Shown in pieces: positions 23,547 to 31,962 of a stretch of DNA of 34,453 nt (its first letter is position 1; each line of letters opens with the position of its first letter). Where the stretch lies: positions 1-34,453 of the forward strand of contig CAZHTF010000030.1 in the NCBI GenBank assembly GCA_964535305.1, written 5' to 3'. The translations under genes were made by a program, and so were the position numbers. The notes below the pieces were generated by a model, which was given only the letters and a program-made list of their open reading frames with translations, was not told the origin of the DNA and did no database searches. Origin of the DNA: CAZHTF01 sp964535305. Its GTDB lineage: Bacteria > Planctomycetota > Phycisphaerae > UBA1845 > Fen-1342.

Positions 23547-24173
23547 TCACATCGGTGGACGCAGCGACGGCGAGGAAACCGGCATCGCTTCCAGCACTTT
23601 GTCCGCCAGACCGTACTCGGTGGTCTGCTCGGCATCGAGCCACTTGTTGCGGTCGCAGTCTTTCTGGATTTGCTCGTAGGGCTTGCCGGTGTGCTTGGCG
23701 AGCATCTCGTAGAGCTGCTTCTGCGTACGCAGCGTCTCATCCAGCTCGATCTTAAGATCGGTTGCGGGCCCGCGGGCCCCGCTGAGCGGCTGGTGGATCA
23801 TGACGCGGCTGTGCGGCAGGACGAAGCGCTTGCCCGGCGCGCCGGCCGCCAGCAGCACCGCCGCCATGCTCGCCGCCATGCCGAGCGTGTAGGTGGCGAC
23901 GTCGCAGGGGACGTACTGCATGGTGTCGTAGATGCCCATGCCGCTGTAGACCGAGCCGCCGGGCGAGTTGATGTACAGGTGGATGTCGCTCTTGGGGTCT
24001 TCATTTGCCAGGAAGAGCATCTGCGCGACGACCACGTTGGCCAGGTGCGGCTCGACCTCGTCTCCCAGGAAGACGATGCGGTCTTTCAGCAGTCGCGAAT
24101 AGATGTCGTAGGCCCGCTCGGCGCGGCCCTCTCGCTCGACCACCATCGGAATCAGTTGCTGCCCAATGCTCAT
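23547..24173 (-). CDS. clpP: ClpP-family protease subunit with Asp-to-Asn change in the catalytic triad (ClpP2)
   Basis: ATG 24173 gives 208 residues; GTG 24182 is three codons earlier. It is a full ClpP fold: DRIVFLGDEVEP, INSPGGSVYSGMGIYDTMQ, the serine motif GMAASM (S102) and the histidine motif LPHSRVMIHQP (H127). Where ClpP1 has ERDRYM with the catalytic aspartate, this protein has DRNKWL, so N176 replaces it. Listeria ClpP1 is a known case of the same substitution, giving a subunit that is weak alone but works in a mixed ring. A hetero-tetradecamer with the neighbouring ClpP is therefore plausible. It follows clpP1 after 12 bases. No clpX or clpA lies in the window. Confidence 0.92.
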   Translation of the reverse strand: MSIGQQLIPMVVEREGRAERAYDIYSRLLKDRIVFLGDEVEPHLANVVVAQMLFLANEDPKSDIHLYINSPGGSVYSGMGIYDTMQYVPCDVATYTLGMAASMAAVLLAAGAPGKRFVLPHSRVMIHQPLSGARGPATDLKIELDETLRTQKQLYEMLAKHTGKPYEQIQKDCDRNKWLDAEQTTEYGLADKVLEAMPVSSPSLRPPM

Positions 24174-24185
24174 TTTCAGCACGTC

Positions 24186-24821
24186 CTATTTGCTCTTCTT
24201 GACCCGCGTCTCTTCGAGAATCTCGTCGATCAAGCCGTAGGCCAGGGCCTCCTTGGCGTCCATGTAGCGATCGCGCTCCGTATCCTGCTCGATCTGCTCG
24301 CGCGGCTTGCCCGAGTGCCGCGAGAGAATCTCGATCAGCGTGTTCTTAACCTTCAGAATCTCTTCGGCCTGGATGCGCATGTCCGAAGCCTGCCCGCCGA
24401 CCATGCCCCAAGGCTGGTGAATCATGACCTTCGCATGCGGCAAGGCGAAGCGCTTGCCCTTGGTGCCGGCAGCGAGAATGATCGCCGCGCCGCTGCTGGC
24501 GGCGCCGACGCAGTAGGTGGAGATGTCGCAGTTGAGGAACTGCATCGTGTCATAGATCGCCAGCGTGTCGTCGATGTCGCCGCCGGGACAGTTGATGTAC
24601 AGGTGGATATCCTGGTCGCGTTTGACGGACTGCAGGTACAGCATGCTCTTGATCACGTGCGAGCAGACCGTGCTGCTGTTGATCGTGATCCGCGGATCCA
24701 GCGGCAGATCCAGGAAGATGATGCGATTGTCCAGCAGCATCTCATTCAGGCCCATTTGCCGCCAGGCCTGATACTGCGAGCCTTGCGCCCGCGGCCGCTC
24801 CAACTCCGGCCAATACGCCAT
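24186..24821 (-). CDS. clpP: ATP-dependent Clp protease proteolytic subunit (ClpP1)
   Basis: ATG 24821 has AAGGAG six bases upstream; 211 residues. The triad is complete by alignment: serine in GAASSGA (S110), histidine in LPHAKVMIHQP (H135) and aspartate in TERDRYM (D184). The Gly-rich loop INCPGGDIDDTLAIYDTM is normal. The serine motif is atypical in reading GAASSGA instead of GQAASMGA. The C-terminus is basic (RVKKSK). With a ClpX/A/C unfoldase, ClpP degrades misfolded and tagged proteins. It sits 80 bases behind tig and directly ahead of the second clpP, a common tig-clpP arrangement that here carries two paralogues. Confidence 0.95.
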   Translation of the reverse strand: MAYWPELERPRAQGSQYQAWRQMGLNEMLLDNRIIFLDLPLDPRITINSSTVCSHVIKSMLYLQSVKRDQDIHLYINCPGGDIDDTLAIYDTMQFLNCDISTYCVGAASSGAAIILAAGTKGKRFALPHAKVMIHQPWGMVGGQASDMRIQAEEILKVKNTLIEILSRHSGKPREQIEQDTERDRYMDAKEALAYGLIDEILEETRVKKSK

Positions 24822-24901
24822 GTGCTCTCCTTGCACCTGCACGTTGAGCGCGCCGCGTGCGGCGGCCGCGCCGGATCCATGCTGCAGCGATTCTATCCGC
24901 C

Positions 24902-26377
24902 TTAGTTCTGTCGGCTCTTTTCGTCTTGCGCCTTGGCTTCTTCTTGGGTGATCTGCACAATCTCAGCGTCGGCCAGGATCGCCTGAACGCACTTGTCCTG
25001 ACGGATTTGCTCAGCCAGTTGCGGCAGAAGGCCGCGCTTGTGCAGGTCGTCGCGCATCCGGTCAAAGCGTTTTCCGTAGGCCCGCGCGATCCGCGCGATC
25101 TCGGTATTGACTTCTTCGTCGCTCACGTCCAGCTCGAGCGTTTCGGCCACCTTGGAAAGAATGAACTCGAGCTTGAGCCCACGGGCAACCTCGGCCGTGG
25201 CCGAAGTGCGCAGTTCGTCGATCCGCGCTTCGATGTCGCTGAATGGCATGCCCGACTGCTGCAGCTCGATCACCTTGCGCATGACGGCCCGGTCGGTCTG
25301 CCGCGCCGAGAGCGCGCTGGGCAAGTCGAGCGTGGTGTGTTCGAGCAGGTACCGCAGAACCTGCTCCTTCTTGGCCCGTTCCACCATGCCCTCGATTTCG
25401 CTCTCCATTTCGCTGCGGACGGTGGCCTGCAGGTCGGCCTCGTCAGTGCAGCCGGTGGCTTCGATCAGGGCCGCGAGCGTGATCGGCGCTAGTCGCTTGA
25501 CCTCGTGCACGCTGAATTCGAATGTGCCGCGTTTGCCGCGCAGATCGGCCCGCTCGTAGTCCGCGGGGATCTCGGCCTGCGTGCTGCGGCGCTCGCCGGC
25601 CTTCACACCGCGCAGCGTCTGGTCCAGCTCGAGCAGTGGTATGCCGTCCAACCGCGTGGCGCGCACACCGAGCTGAACGTTCTCCTCGCGCTTGACCTCC
25701 TGGTCGTCGACGCGCAGCACGACATCGGCGATGACCAAGTCGTCGGCGTCGCCGGCGGGCTCATCCGAGGGCTCGTACTGCCCGCGAATCCTACGCTGCC
25801 GCTCGATCTGCCGCGCCACATCGTCGGCCGAAATCTCGATCTTGGGCGATTTGATCGCCAGGCCTTTCCAATTGGGCAGCTCGAAGGTGGGCTTGATCTC
25901 CAGCTCGCATGTGTACTCAAAATCCTCGCGCTCGGAGAGCTTGAAGAAGGGCAGGGCTTCGGAAAGCTCGATCAGCTTCACCGCGCCCGCGTCGTTCACG
26001 CGAAAGAGCGGATCGCCCAGCGGCTCGAGCTTCTCATTCTCGACCGCGGCGAAGAATGACTGCCCGACGATCGAGGTTTTTAGCGAATCGCGAATGTCCT
26101 CGCCAAAGCGCTTCTGAATGAGCTGCTTGGGGGCGCGGCCCTTGCGGAAGCCGGGCACGATCGCATCCTGGCGCATCTCGGTGTAGTTGTGCTCGAGGTG
26201 GCTGGCGATCACCTTCGCCGGCACGGTGATCGCGATTTCCTTGCGGAGCGTGCCGATGTCCGCCGAGCGCGAGCGCACCTCTTTCTTGAGCTCCTCGCGC
26301 AGCCGCTCGGCCTGCTGCTCGGCCCGCTCCATCATCTCGGCTTCGCCCGCGACTCCCGTGATACCCGGCAGGTTCAT
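24902..26377 (-). CDS. tig: Trigger factor, ribosome-associated chaperone
   Basis: ATG 26377 has GGAG six bases upstream; 491 residues against about 430-450 in most relatives. The ribosome-docking motif VPGFRKGRAPKQLIQ is present, with F77-R78-K79; the E. coli equivalent begins at residue 44. An extra 33 or so residues, charged and helical (ERAEQQAERLREELKKEV), therefore precede the normal start of the fold. The peptidyl-prolyl isomerase region covers about 190-285 (DDLVIADVVLRVDDQ to GKRGTFEFSVHEVKRL), followed by the helical C-terminal chaperone arms. The protein binds nascent chains at the exit tunnel. The gene leads the clpP1-clpP2 cluster on the minus strand. Confidence 0.95.
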   Translation of the reverse strand: MNLPGITGVAGEAEMMERAEQQAERLREELKKEVRSRSADIGTLRKEIAITVPAKVIASHLEHNYTEMRQDAIVPGFRKGRAPKQLIQKRFGEDIRDSLKTSIVGQSFFAAVENEKLEPLGDPLFRVNDAGAVKLIELSEALPFFKLSEREDFEYTCELEIKPTFELPNWKGLAIKSPKIEISADDVARQIERQRRIRGQYEPSDEPAGDADDLVIADVVLRVDDQEVKREENVQLGVRATRLDGIPLLELDQTLRGVKAGERRSTQAEIPADYERADLRGKRGTFEFSVHEVKRLAPITLAALIEATGCTDEADLQATVRSEMESEIEGMVERAKKEQVLRYLLEHTTLDLPSALSARQTDRAVMRKVIELQQSGMPFSDIEARIDELRTSATAEVARGLKLEFILSKVAETLELDVSDEEVNTEIARIARAYGKRFDRMRDDLHKRGLLPQLAEQIRQDKCVQAILADAEIVQITQEEAKAQDEKSRQN

Positions 26378-26430
26378 GAAATTCTCCGTACTCCAAACGC
26401 GGCCGATCCGGCCCCGCAGCGCTGTGCGAC

Positions 26431-26607
26431 CTAGAGGGTCGTGCCGTTCGCGAGCGGATTACCGCCCAGCAGCAGCGAAACCAGCAGGCTCAGGAGCTGC
26501 GCCAGGAAAGTGAACAGGATGTTGTTGAAATCGATCGCGCCCGCGGACTGCAGAATGCTCAGCAGCAGCCCGCCAGACGACAGCAACGCCAGCTTGCGAC
26601 GCAGCAT
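26431..26607 (-). CDS. Small hydrophobic protein, 58 residues, unknown
   Basis: ATG 26607 follows a good GGAGG nine bases upstream. The product starts MLRRKLALLSSGGLLLS, an export-like signal with two arginines and a lysine. A second hydrophobic stretch follows (FLAQLLSLLVSLLLGG) and the end is NPLANGTTL. It lies 53 bases ahead of tig on the same strand. The ribosome-binding site, the basic-hydrophobic start and the two-segment layout argue for a real membrane or exported peptide. I recall similar short hydrophobic proteins in planctomycete genomes, but no function is known. Confidence 0.6.
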   Translation of the reverse strand: MLRRKLALLSSGGLLLSILQSAGAIDFNNILFTFLAQLLSLLVSLLLGGNPLANGTTL

Positions 26608-26772
26608 GCTCGAATGCCTCCGCTTGTGGACGCCGCCGCTGCGGCCCATCGCGACGGCCGCGGACACACCCAGTTCCGCGGACCACCGTCCCAAACTCGC
26701 TACGCTAATCGTGTCTCGAGAAACGGGCAAGCGCCGCTGGGCCCGCCGCACGGGGCGCCGCGCGAGGCGCTC

Positions 26773-27240
26773 TCATGCGCCCGGTCGCGATGTGATCACC
26801 TGCACGATCTTGTACGCCCAGCCCACCAGCAACAGCACCAGCAGGCCGAGAAACAGCCAATATTGCGGGATGTAGCGCTCGATCGGCGGCCAGCTCCCGG
26901 TGACCACACCCCGGACGGACAGCCCCAGCGCGACGATCGTCGCGAGCGCCAGGACGAACCCGGCCGGCTGGGCCCACATCGCCGAAAACACATGGCCGCG
27001 GACGGTGTAGGCGAACGCGGTGGTCATGCCGCAGGTCGGGCAGGGCAGCCCGGTTTGGGTCAGCAGGCTGCATCGGCCGGCGCCCAGTTGCTGATGCGTT
27101 CCGACGCCGCTGGGATCGGGCGTGAGCCAGATCGCGACGCCCAGCACCATGGCACAGCCGAGTCCAAGCAGCATGGCCGCGTAGCGGATCACGCCGCGCG
27201 ATCCGGGCATGGGTTCGACCGAGCTGAGCGGTTCGTGCAC
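26773..27240 (-). CDS. DUF2752 membrane protein
   Basis: GTG 27240 has GGAG five bases upstream; an ATG ten codons later is an alternative. The 155 residues hold about three transmembrane helices: AAMLLGLGCAMVLGVAIWL, PAGFVLALATIVALGLSV and YWLFLGLLVLLLVGWAYKI. Between the first two lies the family hallmark GLPCPTCGMTTAFAYTVRG, a C-P-x-C-G-x-T motif facing one side of the membrane. DUF2752 proteins are widespread and uncharacterised; the paired cysteines could bind metal or form a disulfide. It follows the ACT-domain gene after 14 bases and is probably co-transcribed with it. Confidence 0.88.
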   Translation of the reverse strand: MHEPLSSVEPMPGSRGVIRYAAMLLGLGCAMVLGVAIWLTPDPSGVGTHQQLGAGRCSLLTQTGLPCPTCGMTTAFAYTVRGHVFSAMWAQPAGFVLALATIVALGLSVRGVVTGSWPPIERYIPQYWLFLGLLVLLLVGWAYKIVQVITSRPGA

Positions 27241-27254
27241 GAGCGCTCCGGTCG

Positions 27255-27731
27255 TTATCGACGCCGACTGGTGCGCCCATTTCCGCGGATCGCGGTGGCG
27301 GACTCTTTTCGGCGTGGTTTTCGTTCCATCAGGATTTGCACGGCGCGCGGGTGGTTTGAGACTTTGAAGACGCCCAATGTTTTTCCGCCGGGGGCGCCGG
27401 TGGTGCAGTAGGCGTAATGCACGTTGATGTGGTCGTTGGCCAGGCGCTCGACCAGGTCGGCCAGGGCGCCGGGCCGATTGGGCATGCTGGCCAGCAGCAC
27501 GCTGGTTTCCTGCTTGGGCAAATCGAGCGTGGAGAGCGCCAAGCGGGCGGCGTCGGCGTCTTCGGCGACCATGCGCAGCACGCCGTGCTCGGTCGAGTCC
27601 ATCATGCTCAAGGCGACGATGTTGACCTTGTTGTCGGCCAGTTGCTGGCAGACGCGTGCCAGCACGCCGGGCTTGTTGATGAGGAATACGGAGAACTGCG
27701 TATCGGTTCGGAGCACGTTGCTGGAGGTCAT
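27255..27731 (-). CDS. Tandem ACT-domain protein
   Basis: ATG 27731 follows GGGGAGAC; 158 residues. Two ACT domains are visible. The first (about 12-75) starts QFSVFLINKPGVLARVCQQL and the second (about 78-142) reads SMPNRPGALADLVERLANDH. Each shows the beta-Pro-Gly-x-L-helix pattern that binds amino acids at domain interfaces. No catalytic domain is attached, so it is likely a small-molecule sensor or regulatory subunit. The C-terminus is basic (RKPRRKESA to RRR). It is divergent from RNase R across a 147-base gap carrying a perfect inverted repeat. Confidence 0.88.
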   Translation of the reverse strand: MTSSNVLRTDTQFSVFLINKPGVLARVCQQLADNKVNIVALSMMDSTEHGVLRMVAEDADAARLALSTLDLPKQETSVLLASMPNRPGALADLVERLANDHINVHYAYCTTGAPGGKTLGVFKVSNHPRAVQILMERKPRRKESATAIRGNGRTSRRR

Positions 27732-27806
27732 CTTTCGTCTCCCCTGCGGGTTGGCGGGCGCGCGCCTGACGCTGACGCGTCCCTGCGCGGCGAGCGAGCG
27801 CGTATC

Positions 27807-27825
27807 ATGCGCGTTTGGCGCGCAT
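27807..27825. promoter_or_regulatory. Perfect 7-bp inverted repeat in a divergent promoter region
   Basis: ATGCGCG (27807-27813) and CGCGCAT (27819-27825) flank TTTGG between the ACT gene and rnr. A TATCAT box (27803-27808) touches the left arm. It could be an operator or part of a leader hairpin; no matching -35 was found. Confidence 0.3.
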
Positions 27826-27878
27826 CCTGATTGCCAGTGCAGCAGGTCAAAGCGTCTTCTTTTTCACGGGGCGAGTAA

Positions 27879-30176
27879 TTGCCGCAATTTTCATCGAGTG
27901 ACACGCCAGACGCCCTGCGACAAGCGGCTTTTGAGTATATCGTCGGGCATCCGGATCGACCACTCAAGCTGCGCGCACTGGCGCGCGAGATCGGCGTGGA
28001 CGGCGAGCGCTACGCCGAATTTCGCGCGTTGCTTCGCGAGCTGCTCGACGCGGGCAAGCTGGTGCTCGGCCCGGGTCGCACGCTGCGCCTGCCGCAGCAG
28101 CGCAAGGGCCAGCTCACTGGGATTTTCAAGGCCCACCGCCGCGGTTTCGGCTTCGTGCAGTGCACGGATCGCGAGGACCTGCACGTTCCGCGCGGCATGA
28201 GCGGCGGCGCGCTGGACGGCGATCGCGTGGTGGTGCGGATTCTGCCGGCGCGCGAGCGAGGCCAGAGTCCGAGCGCCGAAGTCGTGCAGGTGCTGGAGCG
28301 GGCCGAGGTTTGCTGGGTGGGCTTGGTCGAGCGGCAGGGTTCGCGCTGGGTGATTCGCGCACAGGGCAAAGGCGCGCCGCCGCTGGTGGAGCTGGACGAT
28401 CCGACCGCCAAGTCGGTGCGGGTTGGTGACCTGGTCGCGGTGGAGCCGCTGCCGACCCGCCGCGACGCTGACACGCCGCGCGGCGTCGTGCTCGAACGGC
28501 TCGGCGCGCCCTCGCAGGCCCAGGTGCAAATTCAGGGGATCTTGAGGCGATTCGGGATCCCGGACGCGTTTCCCGCTGCGGTGCGAGCCGCGGCCCAAAG
28601 CGCCGCTGCCGCGCTGGCCGAGACGGATTTCGCCGCGCGGCGCGACTTGCGTGAGCTGCTTACCGTTACGATCGATCCGCCCGACGCACGTGATTTCGAC
28701 GATGCGATCTCGATCGAGCCGCTCGACGCCGGGTGCATGCGGCTTGGCGTGCACATCGCCGACGTGGCGCACTTCGTACCGCTCGGCGGCGCGATCGATC
28801 TCGAAGCGCGGCGACGCGGAAACAGCGTCTATTTTCCCGGATACGTCGCGCCGATGCTGCCCGAAGTGCTCTCAAACGGCGTCTGTAGCCTGCAGCCGCA
28901 GCAACCGCGGCTGACCAAGAGCGCCTTCATCGACTATGACCGGCACGGGCGCGTGCGCGGCGCCAGCTTTGCCAACAGCGTGATTCGCTCGAGCGCGCGG
29001 CTCACATATGTCCAAGCTTCCGCCGCGCTGTCGCCAGCGCCGAACGGGGCGGCGGTCCGGCCGCGCGCAGACGCCAACGCGGATTCGAGCGCGGCGCTGG
29101 AGCCGCGCGTGGTAAAGCTGCTGCAGGACGCCGAGCGTCTGGCGCAGGCCATTCAGCGCCGTCGCGAGCAGGAAGGCATGATCGCGCTGTCGCTGCCGGA
29201 GGTGGAAATCCGGCTGGATGCGGACGGGCAGGTGATCGATGCCGGCCCAGCCGAGACCAGCTACTCGCACACGATCATCGAGATGTTCATGATCGAGGCC
29301 AACGAGGCCGTCTGCCGCTTTCTGACCGAGTGCGGCGTGCCGCACCTGCGGCGGATTCACGCGCCGCCCGAGCCGACCAGCGAGCTGACCTCGGCGCAGC
29401 TCTCGGCGGCGCTGGGCCGGCGTGTAACCAAGCCGCTGGACCGCGCGCACATCCGCGAGCTGCTGACGGCCGTGCGCGGGCAGAGCGCCGAAACCGCGGT
29501 GAACATGCTGGTGCTGCGCTCGCTGGCACAGGCGGCCTACTCGCCGGCGGGCGAGGGGCACTTCGCGCTGGCTAGCGAGCACTACTGCCATTTCACCTCG
29601 CCGATTCGCCGCTATGCCGATCTGACCATCCATCGCCTGCTTGACGAGCAGCTTCGCGGCGAGGCGTCGGGCCGGCGCAGGAAGAGCGAGATGGAGATCG
29701 ATCTGGGCCAGCTTGGCACGCATACCAGTTTCACGGAACGCCGCGCGCAGGAGGCCGAGCGCGAGCTGAAGCAGCGGCTGCTGCTGATGATGATGAAGCG
29801 CCGCATCGGACAGGAGTTCGACGCGGTGATCAGCGGCGTGGCTGGCGTCGGGGCATTCGCGCAGCTTCGCCCGCTGCTGGCCGAAGGCATCATTCCGATC
29901 GAGCTGCTTGGTCGGGACCGCTGGCGGTTCGAGCGGCGCAGTGGCTTGCTGCGCGGTGAGCGCAGCGGACGCGTGGTCACGCTCGGGCAGCCCGTGCGCG
30001 TTCAGGTCGTCCGCGTCGATGAGATCGAGCAGCAGATGATCCTCGCACCCGCAGAAGGCACGCAGGTCGGCACGCTGCGCGCCGGTGCCGAAGCCGCGCC
30101 CGCTGTGCGCGTTCGCCGCGGCGCGCGAAAGAATTCAAAGAAGCGCGGCCAGGGGGCGGTGCGACGCTCGCGTTGA
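27879..30176 (+). CDS. rnr: Ribonuclease R (RNB-family 3'-5' exoribonuclease)
   Basis: The frame is closed by TAA right before TTG 27879, and no ATG or GTG allows the N-terminal helix-turn-helix to be kept, so a TTG start is likely. GGGGCGAG upstream could serve as ribosome-binding site. 765 residues. In order there is a winged-helix start (ALRQAAFEYIVGHPD), a cold-shock/OB region (GIFKAHRRGFGFVQ), the RNB catalytic domain with DPPDARDFDDA (D266-D275) and HIADVAHFVP, then CHFTSPIRRYADL. A C-terminal S1-like domain and a basic tail (RKNSKKRGQ) close the protein. RNase R degrades structured RNA and takes part in rRNA quality control. Together with pnp it gives two major exoribonucleases in this window. 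Confidence 0.95.
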   Translation: MPQFSSSDTPDALRQAAFEYIVGHPDRPLKLRALAREIGVDGERYAEFRALLRELLDAGKLVLGPGRTLRLPQQRKGQLTGIFKAHRRGFGFVQCTDREDLHVPRGMSGGALDGDRVVVRILPARERGQSPSAEVVQVLERAEVCWVGLVERQGSRWVIRAQGKGAPPLVELDDPTAKSVRVGDLVAVEPLPTRRDADTPRGVVLERLGAPSQAQVQIQGILRRFGIPDAFPAAVRAAAQSAAAALAETDFAARRDLRELLTVTIDPPDARDFDDAISIEPLDAGCMRLGVHIADVAHFVPLGGAIDLEARRRGNSVYFPGYVAPMLPEVLSNGVCSLQPQQPRLTKSAFIDYDRHGRVRGASFANSVIRSSARLTYVQASAALSPAPNGAAVRPRADANADSSAALEPRVVKLLQDAERLAQAIQRRREQEGMIALSLPEVEIRLDADGQVIDAGPAETSYSHTIIEMFMIEANEAVCRFLTECGVPHLRRIHAPPEPTSELTSAQLSAALGRRVTKPLDRAHIRELLTAVRGQSAETAVNMLVLRSLAQAAYSPAGEGHFALASEHYCHFTSPIRRYADLTIHRLLDEQLRGEASGRRRKSEMEIDLGQLGTHTSFTERRAQEAERELKQRLLLMMMKRRIGQEFDAVISGVAGVGAFAQLRPLLAEGIIPIELLGRDRWRFERRSGLLRGERSGRVVTLGQPVRVQVVRVDEIEQQMILAPAEGTQVGTLRAGAEAAPAVRVRRGARKNSKKRGQGAVRRSR

Positions 30177-30594
30177 GATGTAGCTGAGATGTGAATGTGT
30201 GGCGAATTCGCGGTGCGCGCCGCATTTAGGCGCTCGCGTGAGATTGCGCGCGTCGTCGTCGCGAAGATCAGCTGACGCATGTGTGGATAAAAAAAAGAGG
30301 GCACCAGGGGCCCGAAGGCGTCCCGGTGCTCTCCGGAGGGGAAAGAAGCCGTTTTGCGTCCCGCACGCGCCTCGCTGCGTGCGTATTATCAGAACCTCCA
30401 AAATCAATTATTATCTACATCCGCGGCCGCGTCAAGATTCCATTAGGAAAATCTTCGCACCCGCCACAAGTTCATATCGGCCGGCGGCTTAAACAGGTTG
30501 AGAGATTTTTGACAGGGTACTGTCGGAAAGTCGCCATGTTCCCATAATTTCGGCCCTGATTTGCGGTTACGTGCGGTCCGGGATTTCCGCCGAA
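30177..30594. other. Non-coding gap between convergent rnr and mnmE
   Basis: No gene is evident. It holds the minus-strand terminator at 30289-30333 and a perfect 7-bp hairpin (CGCACGC 30362-30368 with GCGTGCG 30377-30383). It also has a markedly AT-rich segment (about 30384-30420) and an isolated perfect TTGACA (30509-30514) without a convincing -10 at normal spacing. Confidence 0.6.
30289..30333 (-). terminator. Intrinsic terminator of the metG-lipoprotein-mnmE transcript
   Basis: GAGGGCACC (30297-30305) pairs with GGTGCTCTC (30325-30333) over 9 pairs, with one G-U, and further GC pairing inside the 19-base loop. Read on the minus strand it is followed by a run of eight U (30296-30289). 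It lies about 260 bases after the mnmE stop. The orientation of the U-run fits mnmE, not rnr. Confidence 0.75.
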
Positions 30595-31962
30595 TTATTT
30601 CCCGATGCAGAATCGCGCGAAGATTTGACCCAGAATTTCTTCCGAGCTCGGCCCGGACTCCGTCCGCCCCAAGAATTCTGTCGCCTCGCGAAGCTCCAGG
30701 GCGAGCAACTCGGGTGTCTGGTGCGCGCCTGCCGCCAATAGCCGCGCACGCCGCAGGGCCGCGGCGGCACGCGGTAGCTCAGACACGTCGCGCGGCGGGG
30801 CACTCGCCAGGGCGCTGACGCGAGCCGCGATCGCCGCTCGCAACGCGTCCAAGCCGTGCTGCTGCTGCACGCTAATGCACACGTCCGGCGTTGGCGAGCT
30901 GGGCTGTGGCGGGGCGATCCGCAACTCGCACTTTGTCAGCACGATGAGCCGCTGCGGCGGCGCGAACCGCGCCAACGCCTGCCGCTCTTGCGCGCTCCAC
31001 GCTGCGCCGGCGTCATGCAGCCAGAGCACCAGCTCGGCCGAGTCCGCCGCCAGCTCGCTGGCCTGATGAGCGGCGGCGACGAGCGCATCCGGTGAATCGT
31101 CCAGACCGGCGCAATCCTGCAACACGATCGCCGCACCGCAAATTTCAATCTCGGCCGTCAGGACATCGCGCGTCGTGCCCACAATCGGGGAGACAATCGC
31201 CCGCTGCGATCCCAGCAGTTCGTTGAACAGCGTGCTCTTGCCGGCGTTGGGCAGGCCCAGCAGTGCCACATGCGGCCGGCCGCTGCGGGCCGCACGCCGC
31301 GCGTGCGACAATTGCTCGAGCGTTTGCAAGGCGGCGTCGATTTGCGCGGCAGCTTGTGACGGGCTGACGAAGCGCACATCCTCCTCATCGACGAAGTCGA
31401 TCCCGGCTTCGATCAGCGCCAGCAGCGCGACCAGGTCTTCGCGCACGCGTTCGCAGCGCTGCTCGAACTCCATCCGCGCGCTGCGCGCCGCCGCCCGAGC
31501 CGCGGCCTGCTCGCCGGAGCTGAGCAGCGCCAGGATGTCTTCGACCTGCTCACTCGAGAGCTTTCCGTTGATGAAGGCCCGCGCGGTGAACTCGCCGGGT
31601 AAAGCGCGGCGCGCGCCCGCCGCGATCAGCCGCTCGCACAGCATTCGCAGCAGCGGCAGGTTTCCAACGGTGTGAATCTCGATCACATCCTGACCGGTGT
31701 AGCTGCGCGGCGCGTGAAATTGCAAGATGGTCGCGGGCAGCCGGAACTCTTCGGCAATGCGCAGGCGCACCTCGCGCATGGCCGGGGCGCGGCTGGCGGA
31801 CTCGGCCGCGTCGCAGGGCTGCAGCGTGCGCGGTTCGTCGGTCAGCAGCGCGCGGGTGATGAGGCGGGCGCTCTCAGGTCCACTGAGGCGCAGGATCGCA
31901 AGCGGGCTGGCTTCCCAGCCGGTCGAGACGGCGAGAATCGTGTCGGTCAAGGTGGGGATCAT
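30595..31962 (-). CDS. mnmE: tRNA modification GTPase MnmE (divergent)
   Basis: The 455-residue product has the full MnmE layout. An N-terminal folate-binding domain carries SYTGQDVIEI and LPGEFTARAFINGKLS. A helical domain is split by the G domain: G1 GLPNAGKS (236-243), G2 GTTRD (262-266), G3 DCAGL (283-287). The C-terminus is FCIGK with C452. With MnmG it modifies U34 of certain tRNAs. Two departures stand out. The G4 motif reads TKCE (343-346) instead of NKxD, and the usual PPGRGG-like N-terminal motif is replaced by STGWEASP. The remaining motifs are intact, so it should still be the real MnmE. It lies 97 bases after a lipoprotein gene, probably in the metG transcript. Confidence 0.93.
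   Translation of the reverse strand: MIPTLTDTILAVSTGWEASPLAILRLSGPESARLITRALLTDEPRTLQPCDAAESASRAPAMREVRLRIAEEFRLPATILQFHAPRSYTGQDVIEIHTVGNLPLLRMLCERLIAAGARRALPGEFTARAFINGKLSSEQVEDILALLSSGEQAAARAAARSARMEFEQRCERVREDLVALLALIEAGIDFVDEEDVRFVSPSQAAAQIDAALQTLEQLSHARRAARSGRPHVALLGLPNAGKSTLFNELLGSQRAIVSPIVGTTRDVLTAEIEICGAAIVLQDCAGLDDSPDALVAAAHQASELAADSAELVLWLHDAGAAWSAQERQALARFAPPQRLIVLTKCELRIAPPQPSSPTPDVCISVQQQHGLDALRAAIAARVSALASAPPRDVSELPRAAAALRRARLLAAGAHQTPELLALELREATEFLGRTESGPSSEEILGQIFARFCIGK

Noticed and set aside
23310..24905. A 531-codon plus-strand open frame
   Set aside because: It is antisense to both clpP genes and the lipoprotein; the composition is His/Arg/Leu-rich with no family features.
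30498..30548. Perfect TTGACA at 30509-30514, considered as a promoter for a small RNA
   Set aside because: No acceptable -10 lies at 16-18 bases; CATAAT at 30543 is 28 bases away.
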